A DNA stretch of 64,000 bases from Amylostereum areolatum (lineage: Eukaryota; Basidiomycota; Agaricomycetes; Russulales; Stereaceae), in the NCBI GenBank assembly GCA_012932865.1, contig SAXG01000033.1, positions 124,001 through 188,000 of the forward strand, written 5' to 3'. Both the position numbers and the translations under genes were made by a program. The notes under the pieces were generated by a model. It was not told the origin of the DNA. It ran no database searches and worked only from the letters and a program-made list of their open reading frames with translations. Positions within the stretch are counted from its first letter, which is position 1. Each line of letters begins with the position of its first letter. Shown one piece after another: positions 31,714 to 43,090 of the stretch.

Positions 31714-33505
31714 TCACGCGCAAGGGCACGTCCATCCGCAATGAGTACATGACTGCCCTGCCTGTCTATATGGGTTGAAATAATCTTCACGAGGGACCTT
31801 GTCATCCATCCACCCCAGGATATACTTGAACACGGTTGCAGTTTCGCGGTTGCTCGACCAACTACCCCAGGCGCAGATCTTGCGAATTGGCCACCGCTTC
31901 TCCATTACGAGCCATTGGCAGCCACCGCGGCGGAACGAATGGGTGCCATACGGACGATAGTTGATGCCGATATCGGTGAGGTTTTTACGGAAGCAGTCTA
32001 GGACGCCTGCACCGCTCTGATAACAAAAAATATCCATGAGAGCTCAGGTAGGATGGAATGATGAAAGACGTACCATGCCGGCGGCAGGATCTTCGGTCCA
32101 CCGACCAGAGCTGGTTTTTCGACGGCAGACAAATCCACTCAACGGCTTGTCTCGCTGGCACTGTACCCACCGTGAGACCGCCAGAACAGGGTCGAGCCAA
32201 GGCTTCTCCGTGTTGTGGTAAAGGTAAAATGGTTCCACACCTACAAAATATGGGTAAGCACCGAGAGAGTGTGAGAAGGGAAGAGCACGTACCGCCCGTC
32301 TGGTGGGTTTTTCGCCACGGAAGACGGACCATGAGACGAACTGAGCTGTTGTGCCGCTCGAGCTGGATCCAGTGCCACTCCAACCGCAAGACCTCTTCCA
32401 TCCACATAAGGCAGAGAAATGCAATAACGTACACAGCATTAAGCATGAGACGGGTCTCGCGGCTTGCCCACATGTCCCTCTTCAAGTCCGCGCGCGAGAT
32501 AGAGCCGGTATCGTGGTCACCTGCAAAGTTAATGTTGAACTCGTACAGGCGGCGGAGGACTTCTTCGGTTATGGCTTTTGCACTGACAGCCTCTTCGCCT
32601 CCCCGTGTCTGCCAGGCGCTCAGTTCGACATTCCGTGAGCCAATCCAGAGAGAAATCACCTTACACCGACGAAGGCTGATCATGTATTGCCCGATTGAGT
32701 GTGCAAGCGACGGATTCCCACCATAGAAACCCTTCCGATGAGGATTCTCAATCCACGCTTGCGCCCCACGTCCGAGCTCCCGCGCAAACTTGTGGCTGAT
32801 AGCAGCACGCATCTTCTGTGCATACGCATACATTGCGCGTGGGACATCAAGACCTTTAAGGGTGCCCGTGTAGATGTCGGTATCATCGCACCTGTAACGT
32901 TCGGCAAGAGTTAGAGTGAAACGGAGCAGTGAGGAAGCACGCGTACATACTTGTTCATGATCCATAAACCAACCTGCCTCGGGAAGTCCTCAGGAAGATC
33001 TTTCTCGTTGACTATCTTCTCTAATGCTTGCACTGAGTTCGTGTATTCTGTGTCGACACAAAATTTGACGAAGCCAGCCCAGAGCCTAAGCACAAAGAAT
33101 TAAGTCAACGGACGTGGATGACGTGAGGCCAACTCACTGGTTATACGCTTTACGCGTGGCCTCGACAATGACATCCTCCGATGCAGAGCTGAACGCGGTC
33201 GGGTCGATCTTTTGCCTCTTCTGCGGATTCTCATCCTCAGCATCATCATCGGGTCCATCCACCAACACATTCTCAAGGAAATCACTGCCGTTGGAGAGGC
33301 CCTGGACAATATCTTCAATTTCTTGCTCTATTTGCTGCTGAGGGTCGTCGACGTCGACGTCAGGAGGAGGGGTTTGAGCCAAGTCGGAGACATGGTTGAA
33401 GTACTCGCCCGCTTGAGAGTGGACGGGCATTAGTGATGAAGGAAGTGGGGAGACGGTGCGAGGGGAGACGGTTGTGAGCAAAGCAGACCGTCCCCTGTGT
33501 GGCAT
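31714..33505 (-). CDS. Eukaryotic tyrosine recombinase, Crypton-like (506 aa)
   Basis: Six exons on the minus strand: 33505-33138, 33085-32951, 32891-32660, 32608-32293, 32240-32074, 32016-31714; lengths sum to 507 codons. The N-terminus is acidic and disordered, then a helical core-binding region. The catalytic domain has VRLPWRKTHQTG, and in the last exon GTHSFRRGG (His about 432, Arg about 435), WGSWS, and FKYIL with the likely nucleophile Tyr near 471. The first catalytic Arg, normally a few residues before EVLxLxW, is not seen: the sequence is LMWMEEVLRLEW, with Trp where Arg is expected. DNA strand exchange is the family role. The open frame is intact, yet one key residue may be lost. 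Confidence 0.8.
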
Positions 33506-33645
33506 TGCCGACGGCTGGTTCTGCAGGTGAAACACAATTAGTGCCAGCTGCTACTGCTGCCAGGTCTCACCTCCTACGTCTCTCCCTTCACCACAACGAC
33601 GATCTGAGCTGTTCTCCAATTTACCACACCATTAGAACACGTCCG
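33506..33645. promoter_or_regulatory. Shared divergent promoter region, 140 bp
   Basis: Only 140 bases separate the start codons of the tyrosine recombinase gene (minus) and the SAP-like gene (plus). Any promoter must be bidirectional or overlapping. No clear TATA box. Confidence 0.45.
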
Positions 33646-35502
33646 ATGCCACCGGCGGACGATGTACTCCGTCTCCCCAAACTCGGACAGACCTTGTCGG
33701 CGGCAGATGCGGAGCCCGAGACCGAAGAATTTCTTATGTATGTACCCTCCCGTCATATCACAGGAGCACACATCCGCTCATGCAGTTGTATGTGCAGCAA
33801 CAGAGCATGTACGAAACCGGTGCTCGCCGACCGTCTAAAGCACTATGGGTTTCAAGGCATAAGCGGGTGGAAGCGTGATAAGTTGATCGCGAAGCTCACC
33901 GAATACGCGAACGATCGCACACAATTGAAAGGGTGGGTGCTTTCAGGTGGACGGTTCTTGTAAGCTGTGCTCATGGTATAGCAGGCAATTTGTACCCGCA
34001 AAGAATCAGAGTCGAGGAAAGTTTTCGGGAGCATCTTCGAAGCGCGGAACAGCAAAGCGCTCAAGGGCGATGCTCAATGGAGATGATGATGCTCTGGATC
34101 AGGAAGGGTTCGTCAGCAAGTATCCCGCACAAGGCTTCGAGGACACACGTACTGCACAAGATATCGAGATGCTCCGCCATCTGGTTCGTCATTCCTGTTC
34201 GATTTTTGTCATGCAAACTTGACCCGAGTTCTTTGCGCTTGCAGGCCGATGTCGTTGTAAGCATGGCAATTTCAGATGGGAGATGTGAATCGGAGCCTAC
34301 CATAGGTAGCCGCCGCGACATTGATGGGGGAATACCTGCATCCAAAGTCAGGATGGACCTTTCGAGCAGCGGGATTGAGGCAAGTCACTGTGAAGTTCAG
34401 GTACGCTTGAAATGGCCTATGAGTTGAGTGGAGTAGAGAGCTCACCGTGGAACAGCAGCAGCCACACGAGTGCAACGACCTCCACGTCCAGTTTGGTATC
34501 CTTGGGCGACAGTTGCAGCAAATGCAATACGCGCATACGATGCAGATGAACAGCCTCCCGCAGCTGTTCATCACATCACAGGTTACCCCACCGATGTTAG
34601 GCGTGCCGTGGGCCCCGACATACCCCTACACAGCTCAGCTAGCCGGCCACGCTGCATGGCCCACTGTAACGATACTCCAGTCAGGCTCAAACATCGCCAG
34701 TGACAGTTCTTGGACGGCCAACTCACCAGTAACTCGTCCATTGATCCCCCCTTTTGCTCCACCATCCCACAGCCAGCCCGTTCAAGTTCCGTCGTCACAT
34801 CCGAGTCGCCCGCAACCAGCTGAGGGAGTGAGCCCGGGTGCACTGTCGAAGGTGCGCGTGCTAGCGTTGAGAGCCGACGAGAATGTCGAGTTTGAGGCGT
34901 CCGACCTCTCGCGCTTGGACACGCCGACCATTTCCTTCGCTGACCGCCTCAATAGCCTGTTCACCGAGTGGTATACAGGCAATGCTGCCTACGTCTCCGT
35001 CAAGGGAAAGCCGGTCCCAATTTGTCAGTGGGACAAGCTCTACAAGCGGAGTGAAGGATGTCAACAGCAGAAGATTTGGAGGAGTAACGGTCCGCAGTGG
35101 GGTCAATGGAAGGTAAGATGATACACGCACGGCTACTTCAAGACTCACTGATTTCGGCTGCAGAGCATTATGCAAGAATACGAGGTCCTCGGGAAGGACC
35201 AGAAGACTTTCTGGAGCAAATACTCCAAAGCCGATGGTACACGACTGCACTATTCGGCGATCGTGGACCGCTTGAGGGACGACCGCTCCGCCGCGGACGA
35301 GCGCGATGCAGACAACGCACGGCGGTTTTTCAACGGCAACCTCGAGCACCCCGATGCTCACAACGTGTTTGTCTACCGCAAGTCTGGCCAACGGTGCATC
35401 AAAAAGAAAGCAAGTGTTGTGGCCTCCGCCTGGCGCAACCTGCTGGCAGCCAACGAGGATGTGCGGAACCGGTGGGAAGCATCTCAGGGCCAGGGCTCGT
35501 AG
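33646..35502 (+). CDS. SAP-like domain protein paired with the recombinase (530 aa)
   Basis: Six exons: 33646-33737, 33786-33932, 33982-34183, 34245-34400, 34456-35112, 35164-35502; phases agree and the sum is 531 codons. Residues about 45-75 (VLADRLKHYG ... GWKRDKLIAKLTEYA) look like a SAP helix-extension-helix DNA-binding motif. Then come a basic stretch, a Pro/Ser/Thr-rich middle, and a C-terminal helical region (QKTFWSKYSKADGTRLHYSA ... IKKKASVVASAWRNLL). The gene is divergent from the recombinase with 140 bases between them, so a partnership in DNA binding or target choice is an inference from position only. Confidence 0.65.
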
Positions 35503-35639
35503 TACGCGTAGGCGTAGTTTTCTCATCCATCCAGTTTGTTTCCCTTCATCTGATCGGTACTGAGCATAGCGTTATATTATCACTATACATGCCTTTATAA
35601 TCACATATATTTTTGCACACGAAGGGAAAAGCGAGCGCG

Positions 35640-36960
35640 AGACAAAAAAACCCCGTTAACGCGTTCCCCGTTCCCGTTCCCCGTTCCCCACTGTTCCCCC
35701 CTTCGAGCGCCCCACGGTTTCCCTCTTCGAGTGACTTGTGCTGTGTGCAGCAGCCTCCTCGCCGCGTGCAGAACGCGTCGGCGGGAACGCGTCGAGGTTT
35801 CGGTCAGGATCTTGGGATTGGGCGCGCAGGTCAGGATCTTGGAGATCGGCTTGAAGAGGGGAGGACACGCCGGGGGTTGAGTACGTTGGGGGTTGGGGGT
35901 AACACGACGGAGAACACGACGGAGGAGAGACCCACCATCCATTCATTCTGGTCCTGCTCGTCGCGGCGTTGGTTCGCGGTTTTGGCGGTGCATGCAGGGT
36001 GGAAGGTGTCGAGACGCGAGCAGTCGGGATCTTGAAGATCGGGCGCGCGAAACGTTGTGCGTGCGACATTGCGCGCTGGCGAAGGTGACGGAGACATGAA
36101 GCCGTGTTCTGTGCAGGGTGTAAGCAATAAAGTGCGTCGCGGGACGTTTGGCGGGACGTTTGGGGGAAGAGGTCGCCGCCGTTTGGGGGAAGAGGTCGAC
36201 CGCCGCGACCGAGTCTCGGTCGGGATCTTGAAGATCGGGTCGTTCTTTCGATCTTTTGAGGAAGGCGCGTGCATGAAGGGGGAGTGCGGACGCGAGTCAG
36301 ACGACGCGAACGCGGGAACGGGGCGGGAAAAAGGGGGTGGGGGCGAAACGCGAGAAGGGGAAACACGAGAAGGGGAGAGGGGGTCCTAGACGGGACGGAA
36401 GAGGAGGGGAGGACACGCCGGGGGTTGAGTGGGTTGAGTGGTTGGGAACGGCCACGACGGAGACATGTAATCGGAAAGGGCGTGGACGGGGTGGGGGACG
36501 GGGTGGGAAACGGCGTCGATGAAAGGGCGTCAATGAAGGTGTTCAGTCGCCGATGAAGGTGTCCGCGGGCGAACGGCGGTGGTGGCGATGGCGGAGCGTG
36601 GAGGTCGCGAGTCTCGGTCGGGATCTTGAAGATCGGGCGCGCGCGAACCGGTCTGGTCGGCAAGGGCAGGCGGGGAGGCGGCAGGCGGCAGAGAGCGAAC
36701 GGAGGGGAACGAGCGGACGGCGGGAAACGAGGGGAGGGGGGAGGGGGACGAAAAGATCAGAGACATGGTGAGCGGGGTCCGCGCACGGTCGCAGCGGACG
36801 AGAGCGGCCGAAGACGCGCCGGATGATGTCGGCGCGGAGGTCACGCGGTCGTGGGAATCCGAGACCGCAAATTGCCCGCCGCGGGGACCGCAAACGGGGG
36901 AGAAGAAGCAGCATGGACACGGGAAAGTGTTGACAAGAAAGGAGACAGGCCGGAGTGTGA
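35640..36960. repeat. G-rich region with a dispersed GATCTTGAAGATC motif
   Basis: Five copies of CGG(T)C(A/G)GGATCTTG(A)AGATCGG-like sequence lie near 35798, 35829, 36021, 36213 and 36610. The last two share the flank TCTCGGTCGGGATCTTGAAG. A second shared block, GAGGACACGCCGGGGGTTGA, is at about 35865 and 36408, and CGGGACGTTTGGCGGG-like units lie at 36140-36200. All frames are long because of composition, none convincing. It is probably a decayed local duplication array. Confidence 0.6.
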
Positions 36961-37038
36961 TATTTGGTCCTCCTCGGTGATCGAGGGAAGCGTCGAACTG
37001 GAAGATGAAAATGTGGACCGTGCTATCGTTGACACACT

Positions 37039-39436
37039 TCAACGTGAGGAGGACGAGTGGGGGTGTACACGAAGAAATTGGCGACCATTTGACTCGTCAC
37101 CAGCAGCAGTGATGGGGCCAGGTGATGACCTCGACTGGACAAGCTGACGTTGTGCCGTTTGATCTGGTTCCGGCTCAGAGCTGGTAGAGGAGTGTGGGGT
37201 AGGGGAAGGTGGCGCTTGCTGCTGCTTGGCGGGGTGCTCATCTGCGTCTTCAGCATTGCGAGAGCGGACACGCTTCAACGTAGGTGTAGCAGGTGGGGTG
37301 TGAATCTTTGAGGATGACGGGGTAGTAGAGGCGATCAACAAGGACGAGAATGCATATTTTGGGAGGTCGGGACAATCCTCGTCGCCGAGAAAAGGTCCAG
37401 CTAGTTGATTGGGTGCCACAAAGCGTATCAGGAGCTCCTTCTCTGACGTATCGACTCATCGCTCTGTCGTGAACGAGGTCAACACCCATCCCTTCTGCCT
37501 TGTAAATATCTGGGCAAAGTGTTTGTCGAAAGGTGCTGGGGGAGGCATCAATGTAGATGTAAGCTGAGCCACAAGGTGGTGATGATCGGCGATCCGAAAG
37601 AAGGGGTAGTTCTTGACCTCCGCTGTAGAAAAGAATGGCGCCTGGCCAGCCTATTGAAACAGAACGATGTTAGAACGATTCACGGAAAGAATAATAAGCC
37701 ATTTACATACCTGCTTCCAGACCCTAAGGTCTATTCGTCGCTGGTCCGCCGCTTTTGCGTCGTTGAGAGACTTCTTCCTGTCCGCCACCGCCTCCTTGCC
37801 TGCAACAGCTTGGGCGTGAAGTTGGGCCCATCCAGCTGGTGCGGCGGTCCACATATTATGTAACGGCTGTGCATGCCCTGCTGTTCGATCAGCGAGCGAT
37901 AGATGTGCTCCTGTTGATGGCTGAGTTGAAGGTGGAGGTGGGGCCGAAAGTAGTGTTGCCGAAGTTCAGTTCAGTTCAGTTCGGGACCCATCTTGCCCGA
38001 ACCTGAACCTGAACCAACACCTCTGGGGGTGAACCTGAACCTGAACCTGAACCGAACCTCGGTTCAGGTTCGAACTCGGTTCGGACTCGGTTCAAACCCT
38101 AATTTTTGCTTTAGAACACTTAGCATTCTGTGGTTACTAGTAGTACCAGTAGATGTAGTACATACAGCCTGGGGAAACATGACAACGGGTAGCGAGACAG
38201 TAGCAAGATGAGACAGTAGGGTGATAAGGAAGAGTGCGGGTCGAGAGCAAGGAGTGCGGGGGTGCTGGGGATGGCGACTGCTTGGCTCAAATGTGCCGTC
38301 AATGACAATGGCCATCTGTCACTTGACGTCGTCACAACAGTGATGGGCTCATGCATGAAGGACCTGTCGAGAGCGAGGCTTGAGCGAGGCCGCATAGAGA
38401 GTGTCGGAGGGGTGTGTGTAGAGGAATACATAGGTTGGCCTTGTGGAGGAGGGTAAGGAACCAGGGTGGAGAGGTGGTGTTGTAGGGTGTGGAGTCCTTT
38501 GACAGGAGTGGGATGAGAGGCAGGGAAGGATGAGAGGTGAGGGTGAGAGGTGAGAGGGCCATGCGGCCTTGCACAGCCGAACACGGTTCGGGCCGGTTCT
38601 GTCGGTTCTTCCCCGGCCCGAACCTGAACCTGAACCGGCGGGTGAAAGCCAGAACCAGAACCAGAACCGGACCGAACTGTCGGTTCGGTTCCGTCGGTTC
38701 AGGTTCGGACCGTGGTTCTGAACCGAACTTTGGCAACACTAGCCGAAAGGGAGGGTGCAATCGTTGGTGATGACGACTCCGCGCTGCTAGAAAGAAGGGG
38801 CTGCTGCGACGGTGCGACGGGAGGGGGAGGGACCGTGGCCGATGGTGCACGCCGTGATATGCGATGAGAGGGCGTCGAGCACTCGCCCTGGTGGTCTCTG
38901 AGGCAGCATTGCTTGCATTTTCCGTGCTTGCAGCCTTGGTTCTTCTTGCCGTTTTGAGAGCGGCTGGCGCACCGAGTAGCCTGGACATTTGCACATGGCC
39001 CACTTGTCGAACCGCTCATACTCGTCACTAAGTAAGACAACGAGTTGTGTGTCAGCAAAAGTGAGAAGATTGTAAGCAATGTGAGACGTACCTGTCCCGG
39101 TGTGACTAGGATGTCTTGGACTCGACGGTTCTCTCAAAGGATGTCTGCGTAGGTGGAGGGTCGAAGACGAAATGAAGGAAGAACGTGCAACGGCGGAGAC
39201 TGAGGACTCGGAGGCGTCTGGGAAGAAAGCAAAAAAGGTTGCGGTAGTCGGATCGGTGTTGATTAACGAGACTATGTCTTGAGCGTCAGAAAAGGCGGTA
39301 AGAGCGTCGCCGGAATCAACATGTTGGATGTAAAAAAGAGTGGACGGGCAGTCGGGGGTAAGCCCACTTTGGCAGTTAAGATGGGATGAAAGAGACAACC
39401 ACACCGGCCGCAAGGGTCTCCTTGCGGCGGGGGCAT
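37039..39436 (-). pseudogene. Cys-rich protein gene broken by a MITE and a stop codon
   Basis: Minus strand. A TATA box (39474-39467) precedes ATG 39436. Exon ending 39092, intron 39091-39028, exon 39027 to 37711 (with the MITE 37951-38741 inside it), intron 37710-37651, last exon 37650-37039. The third exon has a cysteine cluster GCKHGKCKQCCLRDHQGEC, probably zinc-binding. Removing the MITE plus one 8-base duplication rejoins the frame as APSLSAPPPPSTQ and on to WTAAPAGWAQLH. The last exon has an in-frame TGA at 37456-37458 within FTTER-stop-VDTSEKELLIRF. The downstream part is Ser/Pro/Gln-rich. Family unnamed to me. The first intron (about 38 bases) is doubtful. Confidence 0.65.
37951..38741. 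mobile_element. hAT-like MITE, 791 bp, with 8-bp target duplication
   Basis: Terminal inverted repeats start TAGTGTTGCC at both ends and match over 24 bases with 2 mismatches (37951-37974; 38741-38718). Target duplication GCCGAAAG at 37943-37950 and 38742-38749. Subterminal GAACCTGAAC-type repeats lie in opposite orientation inside each end (37995-38100 and 38585-38735). No transposase. The 8-base duplication and TAG start point to the hAT superfamily. It disrupts the minus-strand gene. Confidence 0.9.
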
Positions 39437-39466
39437 GCACGAAGGCTCTCCGCGAAACAGAGTTGA

Positions 39467-39474
39467 TTTATATA
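39467..39474 (-). promoter_or_regulatory. TATA box of the broken Cys-rich gene
   Basis: TATATAAA on the minus strand, about 31-38 bases upstream of the proposed ATG at 39436. Confidence 0.4.
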
Positions 39475-39672
39475 CTGGCCGAAACTGACACTACGCTTCG
39501 ACACTTTGACGCTCCGACACTCCAACGCTTCAACGACTGCGCATCAGTACTTCATTTCGTCGCTCTAACGTATACAAAATCTCCGTCGTTTTGTCGCTCC
39601 GTCGCTTCACCAATCCGTCCCGTCACTCCGACGCTTCGTTCCACCGTCTCGGGACGAACTGTTCTGGAAACC

Positions 39673-41394
39673 CTACGTTCCCAGGTTTTCAGACGCCTCG
39701 ATTGCCCTCCGAACGACCTCGGATCTCAGCTCGAGCGCGAGGGACGCTAGAACGCCCTCCGGGATGCTGAATGCGGGCGGATCCCAGGGGTAGACGATCC
39801 CGTGCGTTCCCGGAAGCTCCAGCCTCTTGACGTCCGTAGGCCCATCCTGCGACCCCGACTGCTGATTGAAAAGCTTTTGGCCTAACCGCCAACACGTCCA
39901 GCAGCACTTCTTGCTGGTCCCGAAGGACAAGGTAGGCGGCTGATACAATACACAAGTCAGTGGACGACACGGTGTTGAAACGATGCATGTACTGCGAAGA
40001 TAGCTTTTAAAGTCGTGTCGTCACTGTGTCCCGAAAACCCCCTCATTAAACGAGGCTTTGGCCAACTCCATGAACCCGCCTCCGCATGTACGTGGCCTGT
40101 GAAATTGTCCAACGATGAAGTGCGACGACGTTCGAACCACTTCTTAGCACTGTCACGTTTAGCGCGCATCGTAGGGTCCTCTGTGGCGTTGTCGATGTCG
40201 GTGACGATCGACACCCTGATGTGTTTGATGTCGACCATCGGTTCGTTACTGTGGTTTGTGAGTTCGACTAACGTTGCCCTGAGCGGTATGCGGGTGTTCG
40301 CCATGAGATAGGCCATGGCGTCGTGCCACGCAGTGAGGGATTTGAGGTAACGATAGACATGTTCTCCCGCATTCTCACCCTCAGCAATTGGGCCGTCATC
40401 TAGGAGAGAATTCAACCAACTTATCAAGAGAGATTGTTGTGCGACTAACCTTCGTCTCCATCCTCACCCTCACCTGACGCTGCCTGGGTGTGCTCTTCTC
40501 GTGCTTGTTCTTCAGGAATTTCCATTGGAGTATCTTCAATAGATCGACAGTAAGCATAGCCGCTCAGAAATGATACGTATGCCGGATTAAGAAGACATGC
40601 TTACCGGATCGCTGTCGGGGCCAGAACACGGACCGTAGCGAGGAGTGCTTGAAAAGTCGCGCCAGTCCTTTGCACTGCAGGGCTGCTGCAAGTAAGCGAA
40701 GGAGGGAGTCCACCTCTAGCAATGTAGCTTCGTCATAACGCCCTTTGCGGGGAAGAAGCAATGCCCGAAGTTCGATGACAAGGGTGGCGATGACATCGAG
40801 CCAATCGGGAGCAGACTCCTTGTTGAGCGTGAACCGAATCGTCTCGCCGTTGTCTGGCTGCTCTTTGTCTGGCTTCAGGCCGATATCTTGCAAACTCACT
40901 GCGATCTTTGGGGGAAACCGTGTTGTTTCGGGGCGTATAGTGTCGGCAGTGGATGGTTGCCATTTCACTATGGACGATGTGGGTAACTCTGCCCCCCATT
41001 CCTTGTCGAGGGTTCCGAGCCGCGATGCAATTTTGCGGTAGCACCGAAAGACGATCCAAGTACAGAGATCTGACTGGCCAATTGCGAGCTCGTCTTTGTG
41101 CATGAAGATGGCGAGGAGGTCCTGGGCATGCTGTTTAAATCCTGGGACCCGCCTGAAGATATGTAATGAGGATACTAGTAGGATATTGGGAATACCTCTG
41201 GCTCACTGAGGCAAATTACGCAGGTCGATAGATTGACGAGGGCTTGGTTCCAATGCTTCGATTACGAAGTCTGGAGGTATAGCGGGTGGGTGGCCCGAGA
41301 GGGACCTGTGATCAGAATTACTGGAGCTAGAGGAGACGAGGATCGCTATGTCGGTTACGGTGGGGCTGAATTGTCCGGTGACGGCGATGTCCAT
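39673..41394 (-). CDS. OTT_1508-like nucleic-acid deaminase-family protein
   Basis: Minus strand: exon 1 41394-41207, intron 41206-41153, exon 2 41152-40605, intron 40604-40534, exon 3 40533-40450, intron to 40400, exon 4 from 40399. The N-terminal helical region contains GWLDVIATLVIEL-like and LLRLLAAALQCKGLARLF sequence. Zinc-deaminase signature: HVHAE near 40085 (His ligand and catalytic Glu) and, further on, SKKCCWTCWRLGQKL near 39900 (two Cys ligands), then LPGTHGIVYPWDPP. This matches the fungal OTT_1508-like deaminases as I know them. Between the two motifs the frame is unclear: MELAKASFNEGVFG fits only after a one-base shift near 40070. Base deamination of nucleic acid is the predicted activity. 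Possibly a pseudogene. Confidence 0.6.
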
Positions 41395-42927
41395 AGAGTC
41401 TGGATCTCTGGTGTTAAGCAAGTGGGAAAGATGGACAAAAGGAGAGATCTCAGGCTTGTCGTGAGAAGTTTTCGTAGCGGAGTTTCTTGCTTTTCCGTAG
41501 CGGAGGTCGTGGAGAAAGGAGGTCGGGAAGCGTATGTACTGAACGGAGTCTGGGGTGTCGCTGGAATTCTGAGTAACTTGGAGCCTTTCCTGAGGGGATA
41601 AACGTCACGGTCGTCGAAGTTCTATGGACAGAGTGGACTATACTGTTTTACCATGACGATACTTGGGCGAGACTTATGCCCTGCAAGGGAACTGGTGGGA
41701 GGCAGATCTACGGCTTGACTAGCCCCTTGTGTGATGGGTAGTCCAAGGGTACTGTTAGTCTGTGCCTAAGTGCGAGGGGCCGACCGTTGCTCGACCTTTG
41801 GTGTTAACACGTTGCATGTGATCTCACCAGTATCAACGCACATCGCTCGCGTTGGGCCGTTGGCATCTCTCCGTCTCACAATACTACAACTGGCAGCTTG
41901 TCTCCGACGAGAACACTATCCCAACATGAAGTATTCCCTTCTTATTCTTCTCCCTCTTCCTGCTTTCACAGCTACAAAACCCACGGTGAGTGTTGAACGT
42001 TGACTCCCGCAGTATGTGCGGAACTTGACGAAGCCTGAGGCATTTCCCAGGCCGTGAGCTATGGAATACGTCTTCCCATCCTAAACCAGTCCCCTGTGAG
42101 GTGTGCATGAGGTGGACAGCCTGACTGGTGTACTGATACTCGAGGATATCTGTCCTCGGAAAGTCCAGTCTTGGAGAGCTGGAGGTCAACCTTTTGACCT
42201 CTAAGTACCCTGGCACCAGTCAAATTCTGGCGCTTTTGACACTGAGAACTTACAAGTTCCCTTTCTCGGCAAGTACAGGCGTGTTCCTTGCCCCATTGAA
42301 AGGTAGTAGGTACATATCTCAGACTGACTTTTCAATCCTAGTTGAAACGGCATCCACCTCGGCTTTGGCCTCAAGATAGACATGTTCAGGTATGCGTGTA
42401 CGCACAATTTACCTTTACGGGCGTCGAATGTATAGTTTTCCGTGATGCTTTGTACAGAGTTGAGCAAAGGCAATGGCTTGGGAGGTTTGAGCACTTGTTC
42501 GGAGTCATCGGATGACACGGAGGAGTATCGGAATTGGTCGGAATACGTAGCGTAGCCAATGAGAAGTGTGAGAAAATCTCTATCGCCGTGTCGCGACAAC
42601 TTGAAGGTCGAGCAACGGTCCGCCCCCCGCGCATATGAACAGACTTTAAACAGAACGACTATCTTCTGTTTGAAGGCTGGCTACGAGAGACTAGGTACTG
42701 TCAGTGTCAGACAGTGGCGGGGATCCGGACGAGGGTGGCCGGAGGCCGGTGGGCGGCGGCTGCCGACGACCGACTTTGGTGACGGCGACATTTTACTGCT
42801 CTGCAACCACCGGCACGGTGCACCCCCCTCCTTCCTCCTCACCCTTCCATCCATTATCACATCGCATTCAATTAAATGAAATTCCCGAGAAGGACGACGG
42901 CAATCCGTACGTTTTCTTGGTCGCATT
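41395..42927. other. Mostly non-coding; one possible signal-peptide exon
   Basis: A short plus-strand start at 41925 encodes MKYSLLILLPLPAFTATKP, a good secretion signal, followed by a GTGAGT donor, but no downstream exon follows convincingly. It could be a remnant of a small secreted-protein gene. Nothing else recognised. Confidence 0.35.
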
Positions 42928-42959
42928 CATACCTCAGGACCCGTGAAGCTCCTGCAGAT

Positions 42960-43090
42960 GTGTGTCCGCCAAAGTGCATTTTTTGAGGCAAAATTTGTCG
43001 AAATCGCTCCCCAGAAAGTGCATTTTTTGAGCCAAAATCTGGATATCGTTGTCAGAAAAGTGCATTTTTGAGGCCGTCTGGGCCAACTTT
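42960..43090. repeat. Three direct copies of AAAGTGCATTTTTTGAG
   Basis: Copies begin near 42974, 43013 and 43059, spaced about 40-46 bases, just inside the left end of element E. Two further copies with the same plus-strand orientation lie at about 47720 and 47746 near the right end. They could be subterminal transposase-binding sites. Confidence 0.6.

Noticed and set aside
37985..38110. Telomere-like or microsatellite origin of the GAACCTGAAC repeats
   Set aside because: They occur in inverted orientation at both ends of the MITE, so they are its subterminal repeats.
37951..38741. Tc1/mariner-type element with TA target
   Set aside because: The TA next to the inverted ends belongs to the TIR; the full duplication is eight bases (GCCGAAAG), which fits hAT.
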